Source of the DNA: UBA6168 sp964573725
GTDB taxonomy: Bacteria; Bacteroidota; Bacteroidia; Chitinophagales; Saprospiraceae
Length of the DNA stretch: 37,488 nucleotides
Assembly (NCBI GenBank): GCA_964573725.1
Contig: CAZNLJ010000043.1
Location: 1-37,488 of the forward strand
Direction of reading: 5' to 3'
Both the position numbers and the translations under genes were made by a program. This document shows positions 26,874 to 34,646 of the stretch, piece by piece. Each line of letters starts with the position of its first letter. Within the stretch, counting starts at the first letter, position 1. The notes below the pieces were generated by a model. It was given only the letters and a program-made list of their open reading frames with translations, was not told the DNA's origin and did no database searches.

Positions 26874-27244
26874 GGTCCGGGCTATTGGATTTGTTGTATG
26901 TGTTCATCGGCGGGGGCTTAGGCAGCCTGAGCCGGTACGGGATCGGCCGCTTGTTGGCGCGTTCGGCGGTCGGGTTTCCGTGGGCGACCTTTGCGGCGAA
27001 CGTAACCGCTTGCCTGATATTGGGTTTCCTGGTCGGTCTGGGGTTGCGGCATCGGCTTTCGCCGCAGCTGTCCGTGTTGTGGATGGCCGGGTACTGCGGG
27101 GGGTTCTCCACTTTTTCCACGTTTACCAATGAGACGTTCCAGTTGTTGTCGGGGGGACAATGGGGCAAAGCCTGCCTGTATGCGGCGGCGAGTCTGCTGA
27201 CCTGCCTGGTTTCCTTATACGCCGGGATCCGTTTGGGTTCCTGA
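26870..27244 (+). CDS. crcB: Fluoride channel CrcB/Fluc
   Basis: CrcB/Fluc is a small dual-topology dimeric channel that exports fluoride. The protein has 124 residues with four predicted membrane helices, normal for the family. The family motifs are visible: GGGLGSLSRYGIGR (about 14-27), the conserved Asn in FAANVTACLILGF (about 40-52), and the filter region GYCGGFSTFSTFTNE (about 74-88) with the Phe-box and the Na+-binding Thr/Ser positions. The start overlaps the stop of the NqrM-like gene by four bases. No fluoride riboswitch was recognised upstream of the operon. It is convergent with a lipoprotein gene 20 bp downstream. Confidence 0.95.
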   Translation: MRSGLLDLLYVFIGGGLGSLSRYGIGRLLARSAVGFPWATFAANVTACLILGFLVGLGLRHRLSPQLSVLWMAGYCGGFSTFSTFTNETFQLLSGGQWGKACLYAAASLLTCLVSLYAGIRLGS

Positions 27245-27264
27245 GGGGGGCATGGTCGACCGGG

Positions 27265-27786
27265 TCACCAACCGCCTGTTTTCCGGGGTGCCGGATCCGG
27301 GGCCGGGATACCGGCCTGCTGTGGGGCGGTTTCCGTCGGCGGGTGCTTCCGGAGGGGGGGCAGGGGCAGGAGGCGGTCGGCGAGCGCGCGGTAGAGGCGG
27401 ATGAGGTCGGTCGGCGGGAGGTAGTCGCCGGCGCCCCAAGTGACCCGATGGATGGCGAGGGGATTGTTAAGTTGGAGAAAGAAATAGAGGTTTCCCGGCC
27501 GGTTGATATCCTGCCGATGCAATTGGAGGCGTTCGGCCTGTTCGAAGAAGGCGGCCGCGGACCGGGCGGATAGGGGTTGGCGTTCCGTGAGGACCGAATC
27601 TTGTGGATCGGAAGCGAACACCTGGCCGTTTTTCAGGAGGATGAGGGAGGGGTCGGCGATACCGGCGGCATTTCCGCTACCGATGACGAGTTGTTCGTCG
27701 GGGAGTGCGGCGGCGGTGTACCGGGTGACATGGCAGGCGGACAGCAACCACAGCAGGGGGAGGATGGAGGCGACGGCTTTACGCAT
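27265..27786 (-). CDS. Predicted lipoprotein of unknown function
   Basis: A 173-residue protein with the start chosen to give a lipoprotein signal: MRKAVASILPLLWLLSAC with lipobox LSAC and lipidated Cys at 18. The open frame runs 25 codons further upstream but without coding character. The mature part has no family that I recognise. It contains LPDEQLVIGSGNAAG, SLILLKNGQVFASD, FYFFLQLNNP-like hydrophobic strands and a Pro-rich C-terminal tail (LPPLRKHPPTETAPQQ). An outer membrane or periplasmic location is expected. It stands alone on the minus strand between crcB and the Cys-rich secreted gene. Confidence 0.65.
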   Translation of the reverse strand: MRKAVASILPLLWLLSACHVTRYTAAALPDEQLVIGSGNAAGIADPSLILLKNGQVFASDPQDSVLTERQPLSARSAAAFFEQAERLQLHRQDINRPGNLYFFLQLNNPLAIHRVTWGAGDYLPPTDLIRLYRALADRLLPLPPLRKHPPTETAPQQAGIPAPDPAPRKTGGW

Positions 27787-27956
27787 AAGCAGGTATGGGC
27801 TTGGGTAGCGGGTTTCGGCGGGGTGGCCGGCGGCGCGCACAGCGCCGGTACGCAGCCGCAAGATACACGATTGGCAGGTAAAAGAAAAGTCGGTCTCCGG
27901 AGGCGGGGTATGTTGCCGGAGCTGCGTTAAAAAATACCTAACAGGAGGGAGGGGGC

Positions 27957-27987
27957 TTGTAATTGTTGCCAGGAAGGGCTAATTTTA
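27957..27987 (+). promoter_or_regulatory. Possible promoter for the Cys-rich secreted gene
   Basis: TTG at 27957-27959, a 20-bp spacer and TAATTTTA at 27980-27987 fit the Bacteroidota pattern except for the last base of the -7 box (A for G). The leader would be about 113 nt. Confidence 0.3.
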
Positions 27988-28107
27988 AGGCGACAAATTC
28001 ATCGGCGTTGAGCGGATTCCCCAGGAAAATTTGAGACATACCGAATCATCGCACCTGGGAGGTGCATACAATCCCTGAGCGCATTTCACCTAACAATTTC
28101 ATACGAT

Positions 28108-28572
28108 ATGAAAAAGATCCTTTTTCTTTTCGCTTTTGCCGGGCTGGTAGCGTTTACGGCGGAAGCGCAGAGCAAGGCCTGCTGTGCCGGTAAGTCGGCC
28201 GCCAAGACCTCCTGTGCCGAGACGACGGCGGCTGCCGACAAGGCGGCCGCATCGGACGAGAGCATTGTCCGGCAGGTATCCACGAACGGCGATGTATCCT
28301 ATGCCCGCAAGGCGGTTTGTCCGACCTCCGGGAAGGTCAGCCTGACGGCGGTCGAGTACAATGCGGAAGCCGGCAAGTTCGTGAACATGTCCCCGGCGGA
28401 AGCCGTATCCTGCGGGAGCTCCTCCGCGAAGGCGGTGAAGGTGGCCGGTAAGGAGAAGAAATCCTGTTGTGCCGGTGGGGAGAAGGCTTCCTGCGGAGGT
28501 GCCAAGGCTGCGAAGTCTGCATCGACGAGCGGCGAGTCCAAGGCCAAGCTGGTGAGCAACGAATCCAACTGA
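28108..28572 (+). CDS. Small secreted Cys- and Lys/Ala-rich protein
   Basis: A 154-residue protein with a clear signal peptide (MKKILFLFAFAGLVAFTAEA, cleavage near residue 20). The mature part is low-complexity and rich in Ala, Ser and Lys, with Cys in short clusters: KACCAGK, KTSCAE, AVCPTSG, AVSCGSS, KSCCAGG and KASCGG. The middle section (about 50-105: QVSTNGDVSYARKAVCPTSG, LTAVEYNAEAGKFVNMSPAE) looks more ordered. I do not recognise a family. The CC-containing motifs at both ends could bind metal or form disulfides; this is inference. It has its own transcription unit, with a promoter-like sequence upstream and a strong terminator 45 bp after the stop. Confidence 0.75.
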   Translation: MKKILFLFAFAGLVAFTAEAQSKACCAGKSAAKTSCAETTAAADKAAASDESIVRQVSTNGDVSYARKAVCPTSGKVSLTAVEYNAEAGKFVNMSPAEAVSCGSSSAKAVKVAGKEKKSCCAGGEKASCGGAKAAKSASTSGESKAKLVSNESN

Positions 28573-28616
28573 TGAGCCGACGGCCGGTCGGCCGACAGGT
28601 TGGTCGGAGCGTCAGG

Positions 28617-28650
28617 AAAGGGCTGTGCAGCGCAAGTTGCACAGCCCTTT
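28617..28650. terminator. Bidirectional terminator between convergent genes
   Basis: A perfect 13-bp inverted repeat (28617-28629 with 28638-28650, 8-nt loop) with AAA at one foot and TTT at the other lies between the stops of the Cys-rich gene (plus strand) and the NUDIX gene (minus strand). It can serve both. Confidence 0.8.
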
Positions 28651-28678
28651 GTGTATCGGGGAATCGGGGGTGTGCAGG

Positions 28679-29101
28679 TCAGCTTCGGAATTCCGAGTAC
28701 ATCAGGCCGTCCCGGTATTGTTGGAGGACATGGTGGACGGTGGGGGAGAGGTTGGGTGGCAGTTCGTCGAGTGGAAACCAGTCGACGCTTTTGAATTTGT
28801 TGGGCTCGCCGGTCCGGAGTCTTCCGACCCAGGCGCTGCCTTTGAAATAGAGGGTGATGCGGTGGCCGTTGTTGCGAGTCCGTTTGTGCAGGACATGGAC
28901 GAGTTGGAGGTCGTCCTCCAGGAGGCTGATGCCGGCTTCCTCATAAGCTTCGCGGATCAGGGCCTGCAAGGCGTATTCGGTATGTTCGATGGTACCGCCG
29001 ACGAGCGTATAGTTCCCACCTTGGTTTTTCTTTTGCCGCAGGAGCAGGATTTTGCCTTTGTTGTAGAGGATGAGCCTGACCTTGAGATTGATATCAGCCA
29101 T
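28679..29101 (-). CDS. NUDIX hydrolase
   Basis: A 140-residue cytosolic pyrophosphohydrolase of the NUDIX family. The NUDIX box is complete: Gly36, Glu42, then REAYEEAGI (50-58), matching GX5EX7REUXEEXGU with the metal-binding glutamates 54 and 55. The start MADINLKVRLILYNKGKILL is typical, with an RQKKNQGGNYTLVGG lead into the box. The substrate (nucleotide, sugar nucleotide or other diphosphate) cannot be told from sequence. It is a single-gene unit on the minus strand with a -7 box 122 bp upstream. Confidence 0.93.
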   Translation of the reverse strand: MADINLKVRLILYNKGKILLLRQKKNQGGNYTLVGGTIEHTEYALQALIREAYEEAGISLLEDDLQLVHVLHKRTRNNGHRITLYFKGSAWVGRLRTGEPNKFKSVDWFPLDELPPNLSPTVHHVLQQYRDGLMYSEFRS

Positions 29102-29222
29102 TTTTTCGGAGCGTTGGGCGGTCCCGGCTTGGGGGGGCGGACATCAAGCGGAGCGGCGGCACCGGGGCCGGTCGGAGCGGGCGGGTGGCTTGCTGTGCGC
29201 ATCCCAGGCAGGAAGGCGGGGA

Positions 29223-29230
29223 CAAATATA
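29223..29230 (-). promoter_or_regulatory. -7 box for the NUDIX gene
   Basis: The minus strand reads TATATTTG (exact TAnnTTTG) inside a local AT-rich patch (ACAAATATATATAAATGG) between the P450 stop and the NUDIX start. The leader would be about 115 nt. Confidence 0.5.
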
Positions 29231-29285
29231 TATAAATGGCGAGGATGTTTCGGTGGCAAAAAAAGGGGGGTGGTGGGGAATCGGA

Positions 29286-30632
29286 TCAGCTGCGGGGTCG
29301 GAAGGACATGCGGATGCCGTATTTGGGTTTGAGGGTGATGAGCGGTTCGGGGACGACCGGATGCAGGGGGTCGAGTTCGAGGTCGAACCGGCGGACGATG
29401 AGGGCGAGGAGCAGTTGCATTTCCATCATGGCGAAGTGATTGCCGACGCACATCCTGGGGCCGGCGCCGAAGGGGAGGTAAGCCATGCGGTTGCGTTCCT
29501 TTTCGATGGCCGGATCGAAGTGGTCCGGGAAGAAATCGTCAGGTTTTTCCCAGAAAGCCGGATCACGGTGGAGGGCTGCGATGGAGAGGAAGACGATGGA
29601 GCCGGCGGGGACGGGATGGCCGAGGATGAGGTCGTCGGCAACCGGTTGCCGGCCGAGGGCGAAGGCGGGCGGGTACAGCCGCATGCTTTCCTGCAGGACC
29701 TGCTGGGTATAGGGGAGGAGGCGGAGGGCGGCGAAGGCGGGTGGTTCGTTTCCGAAGGCGGCATCCGCTTCTGCACGGACACGCAGGAAGGCTTCCGGAT
29801 GTTTGGCCAGCAGGTAGAGCGTCCAGGATAGGGCGGTGGAGGAAGTTTCATGTCCGGCCGCATAGAGGGTGATGGCCTCGTCGCGCAGTTGTTTGTCCGT
29901 CATCCGTTCGCCCGTATCCGCGTCCACCTGTTGGGTCAGCAAGGTGAGGAGGTCGGCCGGGGGGGCTTCCATTTTTTTCCGGTCCTCGATCATGCCGTAG
30001 ATATATTGGTCGAACCAACGGATATCGCGCAGGAAGCGTCGATGGCGGCCATTGAGGAAGACCAGGGGGGTCAGGTGGGGCCGGGCGGTGCGGAAGATGA
30101 TATAATCCTGGGTGTCCGCCATGATGCGGTACATTTCGGAGATATCGGCGGAATTTTCGGAGCTGAACAAGGTTTGGAGGGTGATGTCGGCGGTGACGGC
30201 CATCATCTCGCGGGTCAGCTCCAGGGGCTGGCCGGCGTACGCCTTTTGTTCGAGCTCCGTGATGAACCGGTCCGCCACCGTCACCATGCGGAGGAAAAGG
30301 TTTTCCAGGGCCGCCTTGTAAAAGACCGGTTGGACGAGCCGGCGTTGTTTCCGCCAGTAATCCCCTTCGGAGGTGACCAGTCCGTTGCCGAGCGCCATGC
30401 GGAGGTGTCGGTAGGCGACGCTTTTGACATAATTTTTCTGGTTTTTCTGGAGTACATGGCTGAACACGTCCGGATCGGAGGTGACGAACAGTTTGCGGAA
30501 GATAAAGGGAACGCGATAGAACCGGCCCATCCGCGGGGCTTGTCGGATGGTGAAGGAAAAGGGGTCGGCGACGAAGGCGGCACCGGGAATCAGTTGTTTT
30601 TTTTGCCGGAAGACGGGTAATGGACGGGACAT
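29286..30632 (-). CDS. Cytochrome P450
   Basis: A heme-thiolate monooxygenase, 448 residues from the Met chosen here; the frame is open 61 codons further upstream but with no coding character. All P450 landmarks are present: C-helix WRKQRR (93-98), I-helix oxygen-activating AGHETSS (259-265), K-helix ESMR (ExxR, 315-318), and the heme loop FGAGPRMCVG (388-397) with axial Cys395. It has no fused reductase domain and no ferredoxin gene beside it, so electrons must come from partners elsewhere. The overall sequence resembles soluble fatty-acid or terpenoid-type bacterial P450s (CYP102-heme-domain-like wording), but the substrate is not predictable. It is divergent from the endonuclease/exonuclease/phosphatase-family gene. 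Confidence 0.95.
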   Translation of the reverse strand: MSRPLPVFRQKKQLIPGAAFVADPFSFTIRQAPRMGRFYRVPFIFRKLFVTSDPDVFSHVLQKNQKNYVKSVAYRHLRMALGNGLVTSEGDYWRKQRRLVQPVFYKAALENLFLRMVTVADRFITELEQKAYAGQPLELTREMMAVTADITLQTLFSSENSADISEMYRIMADTQDYIIFRTARPHLTPLVFLNGRHRRFLRDIRWFDQYIYGMIEDRKKMEAPPADLLTLLTQQVDADTGERMTDKQLRDEAITLYAAGHETSSTALSWTLYLLAKHPEAFLRVRAEADAAFGNEPPAFAALRLLPYTQQVLQESMRLYPPAFALGRQPVADDLILGHPVPAGSIVFLSIAALHRDPAFWEKPDDFFPDHFDPAIEKERNRMAYLPFGAGPRMCVGNHFAMMEMQLLLALIVRRFDLELDPLHPVVPEPLITLKPKYGIRMSFRPRS

Positions 30633-30836
30633 ATCGGGATGAGCTGGTTTACGACAGCGGAACAATCCGTTGCGGGAGTGGTTCGCCGGAATCGGCATTC
30701 CTTTTGGCCGGCGGGCGAAAAAAAAAGCGGTCGGGGGAGCCGGTGACCGGCAGGGTACGGAGGGAAAAGTGGTACCTTGGCGGAAGACCGGGCAGCGGCC
30801 CCGGCGGCGATTCATTCACCTTCAAAATCATGTGCG

Positions 30837-31688
30837 ATGACAACATTCCTCCTGTGGGTATGCCTGCTTGCCGGAATCCGGGCGGGGTCGGACCTTTCCA
30901 TACGGGTCCTCACCTACAACATCCGCCTGGACACGCCGGCGGACGGCGAGAACCAATGGCCATATCGGAAGCAGCGTGTGGCGGACCTTCTGGCGCGGCA
31001 GGCGCCGGACATTTTTGGAGTCCAGGAGGCTTTGTCCAACCAGATGGACGACCTGGCGGCCTTGCTGCCGGCCTATCGGTGGTACGGGGTAGGGCGGGAC
31101 GATGCCCGGCGTGAGGGGGAGTTTTCCGCCCTGTTCTACCGTCCGGAGCGGGTGGAATTGCTCCGGAGCGGGACGTTCTGGTTGTCCGAGACCCCCACGG
31201 AGCCGGGCAGCCGGAGCTGGGATGCCGCCATCACCCGGATTTGTTCCTGGGGCTTGTTTCGGGAGCGGGCGGGCGGGCGGTCCTTTTATGTGTTCAACAC
31301 CCATTTCGACCACCGGGGGGAGCTTGCCCGGCTCCGGAGCATGGCGTTGATCCGCAGCGAGGCGGTCCGGCTGTCCGACGGCCTTCCCTACCTCGTAATG
31401 GGTGATTTCAACTTCGAGCCGACGGCAGCGCCGTACGGATTGGTCGGGGAAGCGAACGGTTGGGACATCCGGGATGCCTATGTGGCCCGGCAGTTGCCGG
31501 CGGAGCCGGTACCGGATTGTACGTTCACCGGTTTTCAGGTGGAGGGTGCGTCGTGTCGCCGGATCGACCACGTGTTTGTGAGCGGGGCGTGGGAGGTGAC
31601 GGACTATGAGATCGACCGGACGAACGACGGCACCCATTTCCCGAGCGACCATTTGCCGGTGCGGGTCGATTTGAGGCTGGTACGCTGA
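30837..31688 (+). CDS. Secreted endonuclease/exonuclease/phosphatase family protein
   Basis: A 283-residue protein of the EEP fold, which includes DNases, phosphodiesterases and inositol/sphingolipid phosphatases. The start used gives a short signal peptide (MTTFLLWVCLLAGIRAGSD), so export to the periplasm or outside is likely. Active-site motifs in order are TYNIR (26-30, metal-binding Asn), GVQEA (61-65, metal-binding Glu), NTHFDH (154-159), GDFNFEP (189-195), RIDHVF (242-247) and SDHLPV (270-275, catalytic Asp-His). The set is complete. Family members from Bacteroidota are often annotated only at family level; the substrate is unknown. It is a single gene, convergent with the GT2 gene 104 bp downstream. 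Confidence 0.93.
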   Translation: MTTFLLWVCLLAGIRAGSDLSIRVLTYNIRLDTPADGENQWPYRKQRVADLLARQAPDIFGVQEALSNQMDDLAALLPAYRWYGVGRDDARREGEFSALFYRPERVELLRSGTFWLSETPTEPGSRSWDAAITRICSWGLFRERAGGRSFYVFNTHFDHRGELARLRSMALIRSEAVRLSDGLPYLVMGDFNFEPTAAPYGLVGEANGWDIRDAYVARQLPAEPVPDCTFTGFQVEGASCRRIDHVFVSGAWEVTDYEIDRTNDGTHFPSDHLPVRVDLRLVR

Positions 31689-31792
31689 ACGCCGCCGGAC
31701 CGGGTGGCCGGGCATACCCGGGGTAAGTTGTCCGACGGAAAGCGGGAAGGGGGCGACGGCCCGGAAAGGACGAGGCGGCGCATGACCCGACC

Positions 31793-32734
31793 TTATGCAG
31801 GCGTTCGGTGGACGTGCCGGACCTTGTAGGGTTTTTTCTGTTGGGATTCGAAGTAGGTGCGCATTTGGATTTCGACCACGATACCGACGGTGATGAGTTG
31901 GATGCCGCCGATGACGAGCATGAGGCCGAGGATGATGAGCGGTTTGCCCCAGATATCCTGTCCCAGGAATTTCAGGATGCCGAGGTAGAGGTTGATGAGC
32001 AGGCCGAGGGAGAGCAGGACGACGCCGGCATTGCCGAAGAGGTGCATGGGACGTTGGAGGTATCTTTTGAAGAAAAGCATCAGGAGCAGGTCGCTGACGA
32101 CCTTGACCGTGCGGCCCAGGCCGTATTTGGAAGTGCCGAAACGGCGGGCATGATGGCGGACGTCGACCTGGGTGATGCGGGCGCCCTCGAGGTGGGCGAG
32201 TACCGGGATGAAGCGGTGCAGTTCCCCATAGAGGCCCAGGTCGCGGGCGATTTCCCCGCGGAAGACCTTGAGGGCGCAGCCGTAGTCCTTCATATGGACA
32301 TCGGTGGCATGGCGGATGATCCAGTTGGCGGCCAGGCTGGGTATTTTCCGGAGCCAAAGACCGTCCTGCCGGTTGGCGCGGAGACCTGCGACGAGATCCC
32401 AGCGGCCGGATTCCGCCAGGGCGAGCATCCCGGGGATATCGGCCGGGTCATTCTGGAGGTCGCCGTCCATGGTGGCGATGAAAGCGCCGGCGGCCAGGTC
32501 GATACCTGCCATGAGGGCGAGACTTTGCCCGTAGTTTTTCCGTAGTTCCACCACTTTCAGGTCCGGTCCGGCGACGGCGGCCAATTCCGCGAGGGTTCCG
32601 TCCGTGGAGCCGTCGTCCACATAAATAAGTTCGTATTCCAAGTCCGACAAGGCGGTGCGGAGTTGTGCCACGAGGGGGCGGATATTGTCCTTTTCATTGA
32701 AGACGGTGACGACGACAGAGAGTTTCATAAGCAA
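31793..32734 (-). CDS. Polyprenyl-phosphate glycosyltransferase (GT2, DPM1/GtrB-like)
   Basis: A 313-residue membrane-anchored glycosyltransferase that transfers a sugar from a nucleotide donor to undecaprenyl phosphate on the cytoplasmic face. The GT-A domain shows SVVVTVFNEKDNI, VDDGSTDGT (39-47), RKNYGQSLALMAGI, the metal-binding DGDLQNDP (90-97) and CALKVFRGE. A basic motif RRFGTSKYGLGRTVKV (197-212) and two C-terminal membrane helices (about 232-255 and 265-290) are typical of GtrB/ArnC-like enzymes. ATG codons at 32734 and 32728 are both possible. It follows the ArnT/PMT-like gene by 29 bp on the same strand. The pair is a logical unit: one makes the lipid-linked sugar, the other uses it. 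Confidence 0.93.
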   Translation of the reverse strand: MLMKLSVVVTVFNEKDNIRPLVAQLRTALSDLEYELIYVDDGSTDGTLAELAAVAGPDLKVVELRKNYGQSLALMAGIDLAAGAFIATMDGDLQNDPADIPGMLALAESGRWDLVAGLRANRQDGLWLRKIPSLAANWIIRHATDVHMKDYGCALKVFRGEIARDLGLYGELHRFIPVLAHLEGARITQVDVRHHARRFGTSKYGLGRTVKVVSDLLLMLFFKRYLQRPMHLFGNAGVVLLSLGLLINLYLGILKFLGQDIWGKPLIILGLMLVIGGIQLITVGIVVEIQMRTYFESQQKKPYKVRHVHRTPA

Positions 32735-32763
32735 GCGTTAGCGGCCGGGCGAGACATCGATGC

Positions 32764-34545
32764 TCAGCGGTCATTGCCGGATGGAGGTGTATCGGGTTGT
32801 TCCGGATTCGTTTCCGGGCAGGGGACGACCAGCAGGGACTGGCAATGCCACTGGATGGTCAGTGTATCCACGGCCGGGAACATGCCGGGGCCATAGCTGA
32901 GCGGGTCCCGCAGGCAATAGCTGTCCGGGTCGAACCCATCCGCTTTCCGACGCAGGATGGCGCCGGTCCCGCGCGTGAGGTAGTAGCCCGTCACCGGTTG
33001 GAATCCCAGGCTGGACTGGTAAATATACAGGGTTTTTCCTTTCAGTCGGTCGGCGACCCGCAGGCTGGTGGTCCGGACGGCGGTGCTGCACTCGACGGCG
33101 AGCCGGGAGGGCAGGACGAACCAATCGAAGCCTATCCTGGCGACCAGCATCATCATGGCGAAGACGACCGGTCGCCAGGCGGGGAGCCTGAAGAAGTATG
33201 CGGCGGCGGCGAGGAGGGCGGCGGCGAGGAGGGCACTTTTCCAGGCAGCCAGGGGGATATCGCCGAAAGTTTCGGTGCCGGGGAGCAAAGCCAGGGCGAC
33301 GGCGGCGGCGATGCCGCCGAGGAGGAAGATACCCTCCACGAGGCGTACCGACGGCGGGTGTTCGGAAGTCGCGACCCGGTAGCCGTAGCCGAGGATGGTG
33401 AGCAGCAGCGGCAGTTGGGCGAAGACATACCGGGGATATACTTCCACGGACAGCCAGAAGGGAAGGATGGAGATGCCGAGCAGGAGCAGGTTCCAGGATA
33501 GGAAAGGGTCTTTTTTCCATATCCGGACCACTTTCGGGTGGCATGCCGGCAGGAGCAGGAGCGACCAGGGCAGGAAGTGGTATGCCGTCTCGAAAGGGAA
33601 GGAGAGGAGGTGAAGGGCGGTATCCGGGAGGCTATGCGAGAGGAAGGTCCGTTTGGCGGATTCGCGGTAGAGGGTTCTCCAGGCCTTCTCGATTCCGTTG
33701 TATTGCGCGTAGGCGGCATAATAGCCGCCGACGATGGCGAGGAAGACGGAAATGCCGGCCAGGTGGGCCCGGGAAATCAGCCTGCCGGGTTGTCTGCGCC
33801 AGATGAAATAGGTGGGCAGGGAGGCGCCGAGGGCGTACAGGGCCGGGAGTCCCTTGAGCAGGAAGGCGATGGCCCCCAGGAAATAGGCGAGGGGGAAGAG
33901 GATCCGGTCGCGTCGGCGTTCCCCTTCGGTGAAGACCACCAGGAAGAGGGAATACAGGACCCAGGCATAGCAAATATCCAGGAGTCCGAGCATGCTGTCC
34001 CAAAAGAGGATCCGGCCGGTGGTCAGCAGCATCAGGGGGATGGCGACCGGGAGGACCGGATCCTTGCGGAAAACGGGTTGGCGGCGGAGGAAGTGCCACA
34101 AGGTGGCGGCGAAAGCGAGGAGGAAGAGGACGGTCGGCAGGCGGACCGCGAACTCATCGGTCCGTCCGGTCAGCCGGAAGCAGAGCGCCAGTATCCAATT
34201 GTAGAGGGGCGGTTTGTTGTAATAGAATTCGCCGAACAGGGTCGGGGTGACCCAGTTCCCGGAGTATGCCATTTCGAGGGCGACCTGAGCACGGATACCC
34301 TCGTCGCCGTACAGGGCGATAAGGCCCAGGTTGGTGAGCAGGGCGGCGGGTACAAGTACCGCTGCCGCCAGGACCACCCGGGAGCGGGGGGTGAGGATCG
34401 GATGGGCAGGTCTGTTCAACGGTGTCGGGAAGATTGTCCGGTAAAGGTATCCTAAATCGGCCGGTTTGCCGTGTATCCGGGCCACCTTTTGCGGACCGGG
34501 AGGGAGATTGCCGGCATCCGGACAACCGGCTGTGGGCCGGAGCAA
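32764..34545 (-). CDS. ArnT/PMT-like integral membrane glycosyltransferase (GT-C)
   Basis: An inner-membrane enzyme of the dolichyl/undecaprenyl-phosphate-sugar-dependent GT-C fold (PMT_2/ArnT-like) that moves a sugar from the lipid carrier to a periplasmic acceptor. About eleven to twelve hydrophobic helices are visible. Family landmarks are the acidic pair in the first periplasmic loop (LYGDEGIRAQ), then FGEFYYNKPPLYNW with the KPPL motif, then a C-terminal soluble part. The longest frame (593 residues) has an unlikely N terminus. A TTG at 34419 would give 551 residues, starting just before the first helix and 23 bp after a near-consensus -7 sequence (TACCTTTA, 34442-34449, minus strand). 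I consider this start more likely. The acceptor (lipid A, glycan or protein) is unknown. Confidence 0.85.
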   Translation of the reverse strand: MLRPTAGCPDAGNLPPGPQKVARIHGKPADLGYLYRTIFPTPLNRPAHPILTPRSRVVLAAAVLVPAALLTNLGLIALYGDEGIRAQVALEMAYSGNWVTPTLFGEFYYNKPPLYNWILALCFRLTGRTDEFAVRLPTVLFLLAFAATLWHFLRRQPVFRKDPVLPVAIPLMLLTTGRILFWDSMLGLLDICYAWVLYSLFLVVFTEGERRRDRILFPLAYFLGAIAFLLKGLPALYALGASLPTYFIWRRQPGRLISRAHLAGISVFLAIVGGYYAAYAQYNGIEKAWRTLYRESAKRTFLSHSLPDTALHLLSFPFETAYHFLPWSLLLLPACHPKVVRIWKKDPFLSWNLLLLGISILPFWLSVEVYPRYVFAQLPLLLTILGYGYRVATSEHPPSVRLVEGIFLLGGIAAAVALALLPGTETFGDIPLAAWKSALLAAALLAAAAYFFRLPAWRPVVFAMMMLVARIGFDWFVLPSRLAVECSTAVRTTSLRVADRLKGKTLYIYQSSLGFQPVTGYYLTRGTGAILRRKADGFDPDSYCLRDPLSYGPGMFPAVDTLTIQWHCQSLLVVPCPETNPEQPDTPPSGNDR

Positions 34546-34619
34546 GGCGACGGGGAAGCTAGATTTTTTGCATCCTCAATAAAAATTTGAAATATGATAT
34601 CCAGCCTTTGGTCTTTGTG

Positions 34620-34627
34620 TAATTTTG
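34620..34627 (+). promoter_or_regulatory. -7 box for the penicillin-binding protein gene
   Basis: TAATTTTG matches TAnnTTTG exactly and lies 19 bp before the ATG, giving a leader of only about 12 nt if used. It is in an AT-rich 60-bp patch in the divergent gap. TTTG copies occur at 34607-34610 and 34586-34589, at 9 and 30 bp spacing, neither ideal. Confidence 0.45.
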
Positions 34628-34646
34628 TGCATATACCAGTATCGAA

